Of a stretch of DNA of 64,000 bases, positions 1 to 8,635 are shown in pieces. A program made the position numbers and the translations under genes. Location: contig CAZOKO010000001.1 in assembly GCA_964580455.1 (NCBI GenBank), forward strand, positions 41,981 to 105,980. Direction: 5' to 3'. Within the stretch, counting starts at the first letter, position 1, and each line of letters starts with the position of its first letter. The DNA comes from CAZOKO01 sp964580455 (GTDB lineage: Bacteria; Desulfobacterota; WTBG01). Below the pieces are notes generated by a model that ran no database searches, was not told the DNA's origin, and was given only the letters and a program-made list of their open reading frames with translations.

Positions 1-38
1 GAGTTAAACTTTTTTCATGCAGTTTCGAATACTTTAGT

Positions 39-1169
39 TCATCTCTCAATCAACCTGTTCTCTGCCCAGCGAATGCCATGTTTCTGCAATATCTTTTTCC
101 CATCACCTTTAGGGGTGAGACCGGTAGATTCCACATCTGCATCTATCATTATCTTTACCAAGTCCTCAAACATCACTTTAGGTTCCCAATCCAATCTTTT
201 TCTGGCTTTAGAAGTATCGGCAAGAAGATACCCTACCTCGGTAGGCCTAAAGTAGCGAGGGTCAATTTCGACAACAACATCTCCATGTTTAATATTTAAC
301 ACACCCCTTTCTACTTCTTTGACAATTCCTTTTTCACCAAGACCGCTTACCTGCCATGCTATCTCAATACCTGCGTAACTAAAAGCAAGCTCCACAAACT
401 CCTTTACTGAGTGACTTTCACCCGTACCAATTACATAATCATCAGGCTCATCCTGTTGCAAGATAAGTCTCATACATTCAACATACTCTGGAGCAAATCC
501 CCAGTCTCTTTTGGCCTCTAAGTTACCCAGATAGAGTTTCTTTTGCTTTCCTGCAAGAATATTAGCTATAGCTCTGGTAATTTTTCTGGTAACGAAAGTT
601 TCTCCCCTCCTTGGGCTTTCATGGTTGAACAGTATCCCATTGCAGGCAAACATTTTATATCCTTCTCTGTAATTTACTACCATCCAATAGGCATAGAGCT
701 TTGCACAAGCATAAGGACTTCTCGGTTTAAAAGAGGTATCTTCATTCTGGGGAGGAGACGAGGTACCAAATATCTCCGAAGAGGAGGCTTGATAAAATTT
801 CGTCTTGGTACCACTCCTCCTTAAGGCCTCAAGTAATCTTATGGTTCCAAGAGCTGAAATATCTCCTGTATACTCTGGCATGTCAAAACTTACTCGAACA
901 TGGCTTTGCGCACCCAAATGATATATTTCATCTGGCTCAATGTTATAAATAATATTAGTAATCTGTTCGGCATTTGATAAGTCCCCATAATGGAGAAAGA
1001 GTCTTGCATTCGGCGTGTGAGGATCAACATAAATATGTTCAATTCTCTCAGTGTTAAATGTGCTTGCCCTCCTTATAATTCCATGGACTTCATACCCTTT
1101 TGATAAAAGAAGTTCAGCAAGATATGAACCATCTTGACCAGTAATACCGGTAATGAGAGCCTTTTTCAT
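39..1169 (-). CDS. gmd: GDP-mannose 4,6-dehydratase
   Basis: Converts GDP-D-mannose to GDP-4-keto-6-deoxy-D-mannose, the precursor of GDP-fucose, rhamnose and related sugars, in the cytoplasm. At 376 residues it has the family's usual length. The NAD(P)-binding motif GITGQDG lies at residues 8-14, the SSSEIFG segment near 129-135, and the SDR Tyr-x3-Lys pair at Y153 and K157. The ATG start follows a strong GGAGGG ribosome site. It is the most downstream gene of the minus-strand polysaccharide region seen here; no GDP-fucose synthase follows in the remaining 38 bases. An operator-containing promoter lies 35 bp upstream of the start (1204-1245). Family assignment is secure; the final sugar product is unknown. 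Confidence 0.97.
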   Translation of the reverse strand: MKKALITGITGQDGSYLAELLLSKGYEVHGIIRRASTFNTERIEHIYVDPHTPNARLFLHYGDLSNAEQITNIIYNIEPDEIYHLGAQSHVRVSFDMPEYTGDISALGTIRLLEALRRSGTKTKFYQASSSEIFGTSSPPQNEDTSFKPRSPYACAKLYAYWMVVNYREGYKMFACNGILFNHESPRRGETFVTRKITRAIANILAGKQKKLYLGNLEAKRDWGFAPEYVECMRLILQQDEPDDYVIGTGESHSVKEFVELAFSYAGIEIAWQVSGLGEKGIVKEVERGVLNIKHGDVVVEIDPRYFRPTEVGYLLADTSKARKRLDWEPKVMFEDLVKIMIDADVESTGLTPKGDGKKILQKHGIRWAENRLIER

Positions 1170-1203
1170 TCTTACCCTCCGTATTAACTATTGTAATCCA
1201 TAG

Positions 1204-1245
1204 TGTTCATTTTTTGAACAATACCATCAAAAAAATTTATGTCAA
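1204..1245 (-). promoter_or_regulatory. gmd promoter with overlapping 17-bp palindromic operator
   Basis: On the minus strand, TTGACA (1240-1245), a 16-bp spacer and a -10 box TATTGT (1218-1223) are followed by the palindrome TGTTCA-N5-TGAACA (1204-1220), which overlaps the -10 by 3 bp. The same layout is found before the regulator gene at 12249 and in both repeat copies near 1500 and 4520. I infer that the winged-helix regulator encoded at 11671-12249 represses here by covering the -10 and start point. Confidence 0.75.
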
Positions 1246-1267
1246 GTTCATTTTCATCTATTTTTAA

Positions 1268-1600
1268 CCACGAAGCTCACGAAGGTTTACAAAGTGTTGA
1301 AATGTTACTTAGCCACAGATTTCACAGATTTTCACAAGAAGGTATTTACAAAAACGCAAACTCACCTATGGCTTCAGCAACTGAAAAAGTTCTGTTTTTC
1401 AAATAGCTAATTCTTTATATCTAAAATCTTAATAATCTGCGTTTATCTGCGTCCGAGAAATAAATTTCTCATAGTATAAATCCAGTGTTCAATTATTGAA
1501 CATTGTAAACTAATATCGGAATATGTCAAGATTTTCTTTAATATTTTGTAGTTATTCACCACAGGGAACACGGAGATGCACGAATCTGCAACCACGAAGT
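1268..1600 (-). repeat. ~300-bp dispersed repeat, copy 1 (fills the gmd upstream gap)
   Basis: This gene-free stretch is nearly identical by eye to 4309-4619, in the same orientation. Shared landmarks in order are CGAAGCTCACGAAG, GCCACAGATT, AAGGTATTTACAAAAACGC, AATAATCTGCGTTTATCTGC, the palindrome TGTTCAATTATTGAACA, TAATATCGGAATATGTCAAG and ACCACGAAG. The two copies bracket the MNT-HEPN block at 1661-4267. Inside is a minus-strand promoter (see 1486-1529). The ends consist of short motifs that also occur alone elsewhere in the window. Confidence 0.85.
1486..1529 (-). promoter_or_regulatory. Promoter plus palindromic operator inside repeat copy 1
   Basis: On the minus strand: TTGACA (1524-1529), 16-bp spacer, TACAAT (1502-1507), then the perfect palindrome TGTTCAATAATTGAACA (1486-1502). 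It points towards gmd and would give a second, distal promoter about 310 bp upstream of the gmd start. Confidence 0.7.
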
Positions 1601-1660
1601 TTACAAAGTGTTGAAACAAAATGACAAAACATGTAGATTATAAAGGCTCACATCTCAATC

Positions 1661-2077
1661 TTATACAAGAATCTTTTGAACGGCATCAATTATCTTTTTT
1701 GCATATTTGATACAGGTATTAGCATCTTCTTCACTATAAGCTTCATCTGGGGTAATATCCGGCAGGCCGTTTGGATACCTTGTAGGAATGTAGAATCGAT
1801 CAAGAATAGTTGCTTCCCTTTTGAGGCTGAGTAGCGAGTTATAAACTTTTAAGTCAATATTTTCCAAATCATCAATCAATTTTTTTATCGAATGGCCCCA
1901 GGGATCAGCATCAACAAAATACCAAACTGATTTCAAAGCCTTCTCTCCTGCTTGCTGGGCATGAAAGCACGAGTGTGCAAACTTCCCATTCTTTTCCAAA
2001 ATTACAGCCGTATCCAAATCATCTGAAGCTGTTTTCAACCAGCGCTGAGCCTCATTCTTATTTTTATCAATGCTCAT
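1661..2077 (-). CDS. HEPN domain protein of an MNT-HEPN pair (third pair)
   Basis: A 138-residue all-helical protein of the HEPN family. The segment CFHAQQAGEKALK (residues 37-49) and the late TRYP motif are typical of the PF05168-like branch. It has no RX4-6H ribonuclease motif, so it may be an inactive or substrate-binding HEPN rather than a toxin RNase. It overlaps the upstream nucleotidyltransferase gene (2067-2387) by 11 bp, which implies translational coupling. The start is ATG. Together they form the last of three tandem MNT-HEPN pairs. Function is inferred from family and context. Confidence 0.85.
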   Translation of the reverse strand: MSIDKNKNEAQRWLKTASDDLDTAVILEKNGKFAHSCFHAQQAGEKALKSVWYFVDADPWGHSIKKLIDDLENIDLKVYNSLLSLKREATILDRFYIPTRYPNGLPDITPDEAYSEEDANTCIKYAKKIIDAVQKILV

Positions 2078-2387
2078 AAATAATTTTCCCTTTATACAAA
2101 ATATCCTTAATAAAATGCCGGTGTGAAATTTTTTCCAGCTCTTCAGGCGTATAGATTAGTATGTCAACAGCATATCCCTTGAAAGTGCTGTAAATTTCAT
2201 CAAACTGATCGTACCGCTCAAAGAACCGTTTATTCGTATCCATAATAATCATCAAATCCAAATCACTTTTCCTTGTTTCTTTGCCGATGGCATAAGATCC
2301 AAATAGAAAGGCTTTTTTAACCTTACATTTTTGAAATATTGGAGTAAGTAATTCTTTGATTTTTGTAATACTATTATTTTTTTTCAC
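2067..2387 (-). CDS. Minimal nucleotidyltransferase (MNT), third pair
   Basis: A 106-residue member of the minimal nucleotidyltransferase family (DNA polymerase beta fold). It has the full active-site signature GS-X10-DXD: GSYAIGKETRKS followed by DLD, about residues 30-44. In studied type VII systems such antitoxins AMPylate their HEPN partner. The start is GTG; upstream in frame a stop occurs within five codons, so no earlier start exists. It is followed with an 11-bp overlap by its HEPN partner. Confidence 0.88.
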   Translation of the reverse strand: MKKNNSITKIKELLTPIFQKCKVKKAFLFGSYAIGKETRKSDLDLMIIMDTNKRFFERYDQFDEIYSTFKGYAVDILIYTPEELEKISHRHFIKDILYKGKIIYEH

Positions 2388-2439
2388 TACATTTTCATCT
2401 CATTATTCAATTGGATATTTAAAGCTTTTATTACTTCTG

Positions 2440-2516
2440 GAAATAATACCTAATATGATAACCACGAAACACACGAAGAGTAGCCACAGATTACACAGAT
2501 TTTCACAGAATTTCAC
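2440..2516. repeat. Short dispersed repeats between MNT-HEPN pairs
   Basis: The gap between the second and third pair holds ACCACGAAACACACGAAG and GCCACAGATTACACAGATT. These are variants of the CCACGAAG-x-TCACGAAG and CCACAGATT-x-CACAGATT families, which recur in most gene-free stretches of the window. Confidence 0.75.
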
Positions 2517-2917
2517 CTTTTCTCTGTCTTCCTTTTTATAATACTCTCTATAGTCTCAACAAATTTTAGGGCTTCATCATGCCAATTACTGACCTCATTC
2601 AAGTCAAAACGGAATAAGTCGGCATAATCACCCTTTTGTCTATTGTCAAATAATTTGTCATACATTTGAGCTAATTCTGGATTTACTAAACCAGTTTTAA
2701 CAAAGTTTTGGTGAAAGAGAGAACGAACACCACTATGTTTAGCAGAAGATAGTCCATCCAAAAGTAACAAAGCAGAAACAGCGTAAAAACAGGCATAATA
2801 AAGACGATTAACAAAGGTATTAGTATAACCCTGTTCGATGAGAATTTTAGCTTCCTCAAGAGATTCACGACTTCGCTCAAGCCGATAATTTACTAAGATA
2901 AGGGTTTCTTCGTTCAT
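2513..2917 (-). CDS. HEPN domain protein (UPF0332/COG1895-like), second pair
   Basis: A HEPN protein recognised by RLYYACFYAV near residues 34-43 and the later KHSGVRSLFHQNFVKTG segment typical of the UPF0332 branch. I chose the ATG at 2917, which overlaps the stop of the upstream nucleotidyltransferase as ATGA, rather than the longer reading from 2950; the protein is then 134 residues. No RX4HXY ribonuclease motif is visible. It is paired with the MNT at 2914-3261. Role as toxin or substrate-binding partner is inferred from the family. Confidence 0.86.
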   Translation of the reverse strand: MNEETLILVNYRLERSRESLEEAKILIEQGYTNTFVNRLYYACFYAVSALLLLDGLSSAKHSGVRSLFHQNFVKTGLVNPELAQMYDKLFDNRQKGDYADLFRFDLNEVSNWHDEALKFVETIESIIKRKTEKR

Positions 2918-3261
2918 AAAACAATACCTTCCCTTTGAATATTTTGACATAGTGGCATTGCATTATATAATGTAGAGTTCCAATCTTTTTCCCTCATCAG
3001 AATAACAGTTAATACAGCCCCTGTTTCAAGCTCTATTGAAAATAACTGCCGACGGAAAACATCCTCTCTATCAATGGTGACTTCACCATCTGTTAAAATA
3101 AGCAAATCATAATCTGATTCTGGTTCAGCATCTCCTCTTGCTCTCGAACCATAAAGAATAATTTTTGCAGAAGATTCAATGTTTTTGATAGCATTGCGAG
3201 ATCTTTCCAATATATCCATTTCTAATTTATTTATAGCCTTATGGTCTTTCAGTTGTTTCAT
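2914..3261 (-). CDS. Minimal nucleotidyltransferase (MNT), second pair
   Basis: A 115-residue nucleotidyltransferase-fold protein with GS-X10-DXD: GSRARGDAEPES then DYD, about residues 40-54. ATG start. The stop overlaps the start of the HEPN gene at 2917 by 4 bp (ATGA), a strong sign of a coupled pair. The sequence differs clearly from the other two MNT proteins, so the three pairs look like separate acquisitions rather than recent duplications. Confidence 0.88.
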   Translation of the reverse strand: MKQLKDHKAINKLEMDILERSRNAIKNIESSAKIILYGSRARGDAEPESDYDLLILTDGEVTIDREDVFRRQLFSIELETGAVLTVILMREKDWNSTLYNAMPLCQNIQREGIVL

Positions 3262-3388
3262 ATTTTAACCAACTTACAAACAACCACTAAGGTCACTAAA
3301 GACACAAAGTGTTAAAATGTTTAGCCACAGATTGCACGGATTTTTACAGGATTTTCTTTTTACTTCTTCGTGTGCTTCGTGGTTAAGA

Positions 3389-3829
3389 TCAATCCTTTCT
3401 ATCTTCACTTTCTCTTTCTAAAATTCCTTCCAGTAATTTTGAAACAAGAGGTTTGAGTTCGGCAAACATACTAATAGCCTCCCATCGGAAGTTAAGATAT
3501 CTATGAGCAAGACGATTCCTCTGAATAGCTAATTTAGATAACTTCTCCTGCTCTTCTTCAGAAAAATCAAAAATTCTCGCGCATTCTTTTAAAACCTGAG
3601 CATAATTCTCTATGGGTATAGCTTCCTGAGTAAGTACAGTCCCACTTACTTCGATGAGTGCAGTTAAAATATTCTCTACGGTACGATCCATTAATTTCTG
3701 GAGTTTTTTATCTTTCTGATAATCTTCCCAAGTCATAGAGACATAATCTTCATCAAACTCCTTCATCTCTTGAGAGATGAACTGTAATGACTCAATTATC
3801 CTCCCCACTGCATATCTAAATTCTGGCAT
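3389..3829 (-). CDS. HepT-like ribonuclease toxin (HEPN), first pair
   Basis: A 146-residue HEPN protein of the DUF86/HepT type. The catalytic RX4HXY motif is intact as RNRLAHRY near residues 108-115, so this is the one HEPN of the three predicted to be an active RNase. In the known HepT/MntA system, RX4HXY carries the RNase activity and MntA modifies the tyrosine. The gene starts 3 bp after its nucleotidyltransferase partner. ATG start. Confidence 0.88.
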   Translation of the reverse strand: MPEFRYAVGRIIESLQFISQEMKEFDEDYVSMTWEDYQKDKKLQKLMDRTVENILTALIEVSGTVLTQEAIPIENYAQVLKECARIFDFSEEEQEKLSKLAIQRNRLAHRYLNFRWEAISMFAELKPLVSKLLEGILERESEDRKD

Positions 3830-3832
3830 ACA

Positions 3833-4267
3833 TTATCTCCTCATATTTTCTCTAGCTATTTCTAATTGCCAGGGAATACCAAAAATGCAAAAGTCTTCCA
3901 TTTGAAAAATAGCTGATATTTTTAAATCAAGGTATCTTTTCTCATCCCTGATGAACAAAGGCTTTCCTAAAACAATGGCATTATAATAAAGCATGGGCTT
4001 ACGGAAATCTTCAAAAACAGGGATGACGTTTACCTCCTGATTCAAACTCGTACTCAATTCATAAGAAATATCCGTAATCAATTGAAAATATTCCTCTTGC
4101 CTAATACTAGAGGAAAAGACTATAGCTAAATCTATATCTGATTCTCTGTGAGGGTATCCAGTTGCCCAGGAACCATAGAGAAAAGCCATGTCTATACCAT
4201 ATTGTGAGGATTTTTTTTTAAAAAAGTCTTTTAATTCCAAAATGATTTCTTCTGCTGTATTTTTCAT
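3833..4267 (-). CDS. MntA-like nucleotidyltransferase antitoxin, first pair
   Basis: A 144-residue protein with the MntA signature GS-X10-DXD: GSWATGYPHRES then DID, about residues 31-45. By analogy to type VII toxin-antitoxin systems it would AMPylate and neutralise the HepT-like partner encoded 3 bp downstream. It is the first gene of the six-gene block and lies about 240 bp downstream of the operator-bearing promoter at 4507-4550. ATG start. Confidence 0.88.
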   Translation of the reverse strand: MKNTAEEIILELKDFFKKKSSQYGIDMAFLYGSWATGYPHRESDIDLAIVFSSSIRQEEYFQLITDISYELSTSLNQEVNVIPVFEDFRKPMLYYNAIVLGKPLFIRDEKRYLDLKISAIFQMEDFCIFGIPWQLEIARENMRR

Positions 4268-4308
4268 TTAACTTAAGGACACTCCTTAAACAACGTCTAA
4301 AAATAAAT

Positions 4309-4619
4309 CCTCGAAGCTCACGAAGTGTTGAAATATTTCTAGCCACAGATTTTCACAAGAAGGTATTTACAAAAACGCAAACTCCCCTACGGCTTCAATA
4401 ACTGAAAAAGTTCTGTTTTTTAAATAGCTAATTCTTTATATCTAAAATCTTAATAATCTGCGTTTATCTGCGTCCGAGAAATAAATTTCTTATAGTATAA
4501 ATTGTGTGTTCAATTATTGAACATTATAAACTAATATCGGAATATGTCAAGATTTCCTTTAACTTTTTGTAGTTATTTACCACAGAGAACACTGAGATCA
4601 TAAATTGAAACCACGAAGT
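4309..4619 (-). repeat. ~300-bp dispersed repeat, copy 2 (upstream of MNT-HEPN block)
   Basis: Second copy of the repeat at 1268-1600, same orientation, with few substitutions; it lacks part of the left end (the TTTACAAAG segment). It fills most of the gap 4268-4699. It carries a consensus promoter reading into the MNT-HEPN block. Confidence 0.85.
4507..4550 (-). promoter_or_regulatory. Promoter plus perfect palindromic operator, drives MNT-HEPN block
   Basis: On the minus strand: TTGACA (4545-4550), 16-bp spacer, TATAAT (4523-4528), both perfect consensus boxes. The 17-bp perfect palindrome TGTTCAATAATTGAACA (4507-4523) follows. The next gene in this direction is the MntA-like gene at 4267. 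Confidence 0.75.
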
Positions 4620-4647
4620 TCCTTTACGGGATAACAGGATAAACAAG

Positions 4648-4688
4648 ATGCTAACTTCATTCGCCCTACGGGCTACTTCCGTTAGCAT
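4648..4688. repeat. Nested inverted repeat (hairpin) downstream of 4700-5221
   Basis: Outer arms ATGCTAAC (4648-4655) and GTTAGCAT (4681-4688) enclose inner arms GCCC (4663-4666) and GGGC (4670-4673) with a TAC loop. It lies 11 bp past the stop of the minus-strand gene ending at 4700 and could end its transcript. It has no U-tract, so an intrinsic terminator is uncertain. Confidence 0.5.
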
Positions 4689-4699
4689 CATTATCTTCC

Positions 4700-5221
4700 T
4701 TACACCTCATCCCCTGGAGGGTATACAGATTCGGAAACATTATAAATGCCCCATTCACTCTCATCCCATATCACCTCATCTTCTTTACAAAAATCCGGTT
4801 TATCTTTCTTAGCAAAAACAAAATAACAAGTCATCCCTCTCCTTTTTGGGTCAAGCAGAGAAAATTCCTTCATATCTTGTGAGTTTAAAAAGTGTACCTT
4901 TCGAGGTAGCACTATCTTATATGCGTGAGCCAAAGAAAATCGAGGGTTAATAAAATATACCACACCGTTTTCCCCGCTGTTATCCTTCACAAAATACATA
5001 AGCTTATAAACCTTGCGTAAACGCTCCGTATTAGGATTATCCTTGCTTCCTTCCGATAATAATATTTCCCTCTCAGATGTACCCCAGTGACTTATCATAA
5101 AAGAAAAGCGAGGGTATAAAAAAACAATGGATAGTAAAATGATGTTACCTACTGCAATAACATATAAAAACATCTTTATAAATAAACTATAATTGGCTTT
5201 TCTTACTAAAGAAGTAGACAA
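4700..5221 (-). CDS. Membrane-anchored protein of unknown function
   Basis: 173 residues with one hydrophobic helix near residues 15-36, then a likely extracytoplasmic domain. No family recognised. The TTG start is supported by GAGG about 8 nt upstream. The gene begins 2 bp after the stop of the large membrane protein 5224-6840, so the two are one transcription unit. It could be the detached periplasmic C-terminal part or accessory subunit of that GT-C-like protein. Unlike several neighbours it has no TPR pattern. Confidence 0.6.
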   Translation of the reverse strand: MSTSLVRKANYSLFIKMFLYVIAVGNIILLSIVFLYPRFSFMISHWGTSEREILLSEGSKDNPNTERLRKVYKLMYFVKDNSGENGVVYFINPRFSLAHAYKIVLPRKVHFLNSQDMKEFSLLDPKRRGMTCYFVFAKKDKPDFCKEDEVIWDESEWGIYNVSESVYPPGDEV

Positions 5222-5223
5222 TT

Positions 5224-6840
5224 TTATTCCTCAAATGCCTTTTGAATTCTTCTGGATATGGCAAAGAAAAAGATGATAACAGGATAAATAGGAAGGAGCC
5301 CTCTAATCTGAGCACTGTTTATTACCTTACCAGGATGATAAACAATAGTTTTTAAAAATTCTACCAGATCATAACTCCAATTAAGCATAGAGTATCCTTT
5401 AGGATAAAGAGAGAAGTAGAACCAACCGCATATAATAATATTTAATATTAAAAACGAGAGTATAAAGATAAATAAATAAGCATGTTCTCTTATAATATTT
5501 TTGTATTTTATTAAAGGTAATAGCACTATCAGAACTGAGGTTGGGAGAAAAAATACATTGCCAAATATAAATATGATTGATCTCATAGCTAATGTCTTTA
5601 CAAAAAAGAGAAATTGACTGACAAAATCTAAATTATTTTGAACATTTTGAGGAATGAAAGCATATACAATTAGAAGAATAGCTAAACTTAACCCTATCAC
5701 TTTCATCAGGGTAAAAATTCGTTTTTCATATTTATCAACGAAATTTATGAGACTACTACAGCTTTTTTTCTTTAGGATAATGTTGGAAGATACTATAATA
5801 ACTATTATTAAAATGATTATAGCTAGAGAGAATAGCTGATAGGTTTCACCGGGAACTAATGTATAACTAGAAAAAAAAGACCAGAGAAAAGATATAAATA
5901 AAGAAGGTAAAGCCAGGTACAATAGATTCTTTGAAAGATGATATCTTAGTGAATAGAGAGCCGTAAGAATTAACGGTATAAGAAAATATACCAACATCTC
6001 AAATCTGGTGAAAATGGAGAGGCTATAAAATACACCTGCAAGTAGTGGATGAGAATAATTGATCCTAGCCTCATTTCCTGATTCGGAAATATCGCTCAGA
6101 TGAGAAAACCAAAATAGTGTTGCAATAGAAAAATAATACGCTGCTGTTAAATTGAGGATACCTAAAAAACTATGCCACCAGATATAAGGAGTGGTAGCAA
6201 GAATTAATGTGAAAATTAAGGATGTTTTTTTATTTATCTCTAAAGCAATTAGCCTAAAATAAAAGCATAATACTAATGATAAGTAGAAAAGTGAAAAAAT
6301 AATCTTTGGATGTGTCCCACCGAGAAAATATACAAAAGAGTATGATAAGGGGATAAGTGGAGGATATGGCATGAAATAGTTTTCGGGTTCAATGGCTCTA
6401 TTTACAGCCATTAACTTACCTGTAGCTTCATAACCTATTCCATCGGCAATCATAATAGGATAATAGTATGAAAATATTAAACTGACTATAAATAGAGGAA
6501 GAACGGCGAGATACAATTTGTAATTCAACTGCGAAAACCAACTGCCCTCAGAGAATATAGTCCTCTTGCTCAAATGATTCAAACGGGTGGCATCCAACTT
6601 CCCTATCACACCCCTGACAACAAAAAGCACTATTGAGATTAAAAGTATTAAAATAATTAACTGTGTTTTAGAATTCAAAAAGTTAAAGCAAAGCATCAGA
6701 AACACTAGCAGCGAAGTAAATCCAATCCCCATGCCATAAGACAAACTCAATTTCTCTTCAAAAGCTAAATCAGATGCAAGCAAATCCAGCAAGAAATACC
6801 CTATTACAATAAGCAACAAAAAACTAATCGTTAAAACCAT
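5224..6840 (-). CDS. Multi-pass GT-C-like membrane glycosyltransferase (GT39/83-like)
   Basis: About 538 residues with around eleven hydrophobic segments. After the early helices an acidic loop (SYYYPIMIADGIGYEA) and the later MPYPPLIP segment resemble the first periplasmic loop of the lipid-phosphate-sugar-dependent GT-C enzymes, where an Asp is the catalytic base. The open frame extends to a TTG at 6873; the ATG at 6840 with AGG-containing upstream sequence is preferred. It would use polyprenyl-phosphate sugars at the outer face of the inner membrane. Exact family is not certain. Coupled to 4700-5221. Confidence 0.7.
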   Translation of the reverse strand: MVLTISFLLLIVIGYFLLDLLASDLAFEEKLSLSYGMGIGFTSLLVFLMLCFNFLNSKTQLIILILLISIVLFVVRGVIGKLDATRLNHLSKRTIFSEGSWFSQLNYKLYLAVLPLFIVSLIFSYYYPIMIADGIGYEATGKLMAVNRAIEPENYFMPYPPLIPLSYSFVYFLGGTHPKIIFSLFYLSLVLCFYFRLIALEINKKTSLIFTLILATTPYIWWHSFLGILNLTAAYYFSIATLFWFSHLSDISESGNEARINYSHPLLAGVFYSLSIFTRFEMLVYFLIPLILTALYSLRYHLSKNLLYLALPSLFISFLWSFFSSYTLVPGETYQLFSLAIIILIIVIIVSSNIILKKKSCSSLINFVDKYEKRIFTLMKVIGLSLAILLIVYAFIPQNVQNNLDFVSQFLFFVKTLAMRSIIFIFGNVFFLPTSVLIVLLPLIKYKNIIREHAYLFIFILSFLILNIIICGWFYFSLYPKGYSMLNWSYDLVEFLKTIVYHPGKVINSAQIRGLLPIYPVIIFFFAISRRIQKAFEE

Positions 6841-7096
6841 CTGGCTACCTATTCTTAAGTAGGTATAGGACAATCATTATTTATAATATTTTTCTGTTTT
6901 TCCTTTAAATCACACCTGCAATTTCACTCACGAGATCCAACATAATATAGCTTTGAATAAAACATCTATTAACCATTTTTCGCCAATGTGAAGCTTGCTA
7001 CCCCGAGGGCGAGGTTTCCTGGAATTAATTCTATTGTTTGCAAAACATACCTTTTGATCCAACTGCCCTGATATAGTTATTCCTCCCCTGAAAACT

Positions 7097-8518
7097 TTAT
7101 CCCCATAACATACCTATTGCAAGGTTTGCCTTTGTCATCAAATCACCCCAAGAGCGGATTTTCAGCGCTTCCTTAAAGATATATTTTGGTCGCATATAAA
7201 AATCCTTGTATGCCTTTTTTAAAATACTAACCAGCTCCTCTCGAGGTAATGTATTGGGTAAGGTGGGGGGGACAAAATCAGGCTGTGGTGATTTCGCAAA
7301 CTCCTGCCAATAATCAGAATAATACAGCCCATTGTGAAGCGCTTCAATGTAAAGAGGTGTTCCAGGGAATGGAGTTAAAATTGCAAAATGGGCATAATCC
7401 GGATTAAGTTCAAGTGCAAAATCAAAGGTTTCCTGCATCTGAGAGCGCGTTTCATTAGGACAGCCAAACATAAAATACCCCAGAGTTTCAATGCCTGCTT
7501 CATGTGCATCATGAAAAGCTTTAATGGCAAGTTTTCGTGTAATTCCCTTTTTTAATACCTTCATCATTTCCGAACTTCCCGTTTCAACTCCAAAGTGGAT
7601 TCGTGTACAACCTGCACGTTTCGCCAATTCAAGCATATCACTACTAACATCATTTACTCTTGCACGAATATCCCATTCAATTTGAATATTCTTTTGTAAA
7701 ATCATTTCACAGATTTCATAAACTCGATCTCTTTTAATTGTAAATGTATCATCGTAAAAGATGATCTCTCGAATCCCAAGTTCGAGCACCTGTTCAATTT
7801 CATTTACAACATACCGTGGTGAGTGAAAACGAAATTTCTTTCCAAGGTTTGGCCGATCACAAAAAATGCATTTATAAGGACATCCTCTTGAGGAAAAAGC
7901 GGTAGTCACATAATGTTCTCCTGAATCTCTTGTGGACAAAATCGAGTGATAAAACCTGTAATCAAGCAAACGTCGGTTCGGCACAGGCAACTCATCAAGA
8001 TCTGCAATAAAATCGTCGGTTGGATTACATTTGATCTGATTCTCTTCTTTCCAGTATAACCCCGGAACCAAATTATATTCTCTCCTGTTTTCAGCCAATA
8101 AATTGACCAACTTTGCAAACGGTTTTTCTCCTTCTCCTTTCAACACAAAGGTAACACCAGGGATGTTTATGGTTTCTTTGGGATAAATCGCCAAGTGGGG
8201 ACCACCCAGTACGATCGAGGCAGTGGGATTCTCCATACGAATCGCTTTCACAGTCTTTATAACATCAATCATAGCAAAGGTGACGGCAGTAATCCCTACA
8301 ACGTCATAATCTCTTGCTACATTCGCTACTTTTGCATAATCTGCATCATAAATAGCTGCATCATAAATTTTAACAGAATGGTTTGTATTCTTTTCAAGAT
8401 AAGATGCAATGTACAACAGTCCCAATGGAGGTAAAAACGTTGTTTTCTGTTGCAAAAACTCCGGGACATTTGATGTAATAGTATAATTATTCGGAGGATT
8501 AACCAGAATTACTTTCAT
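7097..8518 (-). CDS. B12-binding domain radical SAM protein
   Basis: The N-terminal ~130 residues form a cobalamin-binding Rossmann domain, including LVNPPNN at the start and the VGITAVT and VLGGPHLAIYP segments. The radical SAM core follows, with the 4Fe-4S cluster motif GCPYKCIFCDRP near residue 215. Such proteins carry out methylations or carbon-skeleton chemistry on lipids, glycans or antibiotics; the substrate is unknown. I prefer ATG at 8518 (MKVILVNPP) to the TTG at 8539. A paralogue with the same layout lies at 19868-21304 in the same cluster. Confidence 0.88.
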   Translation of the reverse strand: MKVILVNPPNNYTITSNVPEFLQQKTTFLPPLGLLYIASYLEKNTNHSVKIYDAAIYDADYAKVANVARDYDVVGITAVTFAMIDVIKTVKAIRMENPTASIVLGGPHLAIYPKETINIPGVTFVLKGEGEKPFAKLVNLLAENRREYNLVPGLYWKEENQIKCNPTDDFIADLDELPVPNRRLLDYRFYHSILSTRDSGEHYVTTAFSSRGCPYKCIFCDRPNLGKKFRFHSPRYVVNEIEQVLELGIREIIFYDDTFTIKRDRVYEICEMILQKNIQIEWDIRARVNDVSSDMLELAKRAGCTRIHFGVETGSSEMMKVLKKGITRKLAIKAFHDAHEAGIETLGYFMFGCPNETRSQMQETFDFALELNPDYAHFAILTPFPGTPLYIEALHNGLYYSDYWQEFAKSPQPDFVPPTLPNTLPREELVSILKKAYKDFYMRPKYIFKEALKIRSWGDLMTKANLAIGMLWG

Positions 8519-8635
8519 AATATACACAATCAACCCCAAAAAGTTATCATCCTATTTTCCAAATGAAAGAATACTTTTCATTATTGGCAATATAGTTTTA
8601 CAGATTAACATATTATTTATAAAAAATAGAGCTTA

